From positions 1 to 5,955 of the forward strand of contig JAHFAB010000134.1 in assembly GCA_023250795.1 (NCBI GenBank): a stretch of 5,955 nt of DNA. The letters run 5' to 3'. The stretch comes from Bacteriovoracaceae bacterium (GTDB lineage Bacteria; Bdellovibrionota; UBA1018). Numbering within the stretch: position 1 is the stretch's first letter; every line of letters starts with the position of its first letter. Positions 5,325-5,955 of this stretch are shown piece after piece. Position numbers and translations under genes: made by a program. Below the pieces are notes generated by a model that saw nothing but the letters and a program-made list of their open reading frames with translations, did not search any database and was not told the origin of the DNA.

Positions 5325-5955
5325 CCTCTCCTTCGTCTTCAAAATCTCTCTTAATATGATCAATCAAGTTTTCTGAAGATTCTGCATCTACATCAAATTC
5401 ATCCTCATTCTCGTCGAGATCCAGGTCATGGATGACTTTCTCAAAATCTTTGTCATTGGCAAGATCTTGTCTGATTGCGTCGATGTATTTGTCTGGATAC
5501 TTTGTCACCAATTCTTCGATGTACTGATTGAGTTTTTTTTCTTTGAGAATAATCTCCTTACGCTTAATCTTTCTCCAATTCTTAATATAATGAAGCCTAC
5601 AATATCCCCCAGTCGTCGCCAACCCCTCACAAGCCACCTCTCGACACACCGCATTTCCAGCAGAGTCATACTCAGTGTTTCCTAGAGCAATAGGACTTCG
5701 GTTCAGCACTTTTGGAGCTGGTTTTAGATTAGCCTTTGAAACTTTTCTCAGAAGCGGTCCGGCCACCTGAACGGGTTGGACGGGCGCTGTCGCAGCCTGC
5801 TTTGCACTTGAAGCTGGTTTTTGAGGTGGGGTTTTCTTCCCACCGAGAAAGAACTTTTTGATGGCTTCAATCTTACCGATTGGTTTACCTAATGGCTTAC
5901 TGGGTGGTTTACTCGCGGGCTGTGCTGTCAGCTTGGGAGCAGCCTTAAACGTGAG
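5314..5955 (-). CDS. Zinc-knuckle protein with basic Pro/Ala/Lys-rich N-terminal region and acidic tail, 5' end missing
   Basis: The frame stays open to the right edge, so 213 C-terminal residues are visible and the true start lies outside. The first 85 or so are low-complexity and basic, with repeats such as PASKPPSKPLGKPIGK and KPAPK, likely disordered and resembling histone-H1-like tails. Residues 104-122 hold C-x4-C-x9-C-x2-H (CREVAC ... GGYCRLHY), followed by the basic stretch IKNWRKIKRKE. Similar 'GxCxxHY' CCCH zinc-binding motifs occur in small nucleic-acid-binding proteins and near some endonuclease domains. A helical segment (about 136-178) follows, then a strongly acidic tail (DLDLDENEDEFDVDAE and EDEGEGGF). 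The layout suggests a nucleic-acid- or RNA-polymerase-associated regulator, but no named family is recognised. The stop lies inside the start region of the protease gene, so the two are co-translated. A GTG at 5766 is a possible but less likely start, because the coding pattern continues upstream of it. Confidence 0.75.
   Translation of the reverse strand, partial: LTFKAAPKLTAQPASKPPSKPLGKPIGKIEAIKKFFLGGKKTPPQKPASSAKQAATAPVQPVQVAGPLLRKVSKANLKPAPKVLNRSPIALGNTEYDSAGNAVCREVACEGLATTGGYCRLHYIKNWRKIKRKEIILKEKKLNQYIEELVTKYPDKYIDAIRQDLANDKDFEKVIHDLDLDENEDEFDVDAESSENLIDHIKRDFEDEGEGGF

Noticed and set aside
5428..5685. An 85-codon + strand open frame with a hydrophobic, Phe-rich stretch
   Set aside because: It is antisense to the Lys/Glu-rich part of the zinc-knuckle protein; Lys and Glu codons read backwards as Phe, Leu and Ser, which explains the apparent membrane-like run.

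Overview
The window looks like chromosomal DNA from a Gram-negative bacterium. It carries an outer-membrane-type beta-barrel protein, a secreted or tethered HtrA protease with one PDZ domain, and several Sec-type signal peptides. Moderate GC, tight head-to-tail genes and a possible sigma-54 promoter would fit a Bdellovibrio-like or deltaproteobacterial lineage, but nothing seen here proves that placement.

Layout. From 1 to 812 two genes run on the + strand: the 3' end of a probable NlpC/P60-like cell-wall hydrolase, then a small exported protein that overlaps it by ATGA. Everything after 841 is on the - strand. Read in the direction of transcription (right to left), the main operon is: a zinc-knuckle protein with a basic Pro/Ala/Lys-rich N-terminal part and an acidic tail (partial, runs off the right edge), an HtrA/DegS-like serine protease, an unrecognised 198-residue cytoplasmic protein, and aspartate kinase (lysC). 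Each of these gene borders overlaps or nearly touches, so co-transcription and translational coupling are likely. The lysC gene contains a well-placed internal ribosome binding site and ATG just before its ACT domains. This is where the separately translated beta subunit begins in the alpha2beta2 aspartate kinases of Bacillus and Corynebacterium.

After lysC comes a more AT-rich stretch (about 1500-2400). It holds a type II toxin-antitoxin pair: an AbrB/SpoVT-fold antitoxin and a PIN-domain toxin. The pair has its own promoter, whose -10 box sits inside a 15-bp palindrome, which is the classic layout for autorepression. The toxin gene ends in a perfect 13-bp hairpin that includes its stop codon. 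Next is a 184-bp AT-rich leader with a sigma-54-like element and a 22-bp palindrome, upstream of a gene for a signal-peptide-bearing beta-barrel protein. That gene converges on the + strand pair.

No tRNA, rRNA, CRISPR array or insertion sequence was seen. I found no clear evidence of a wholly new system. The least explained parts are the zinc-knuckle protein, the 198-residue protein between htrA and lysC, and the hairpins built over stop codons.
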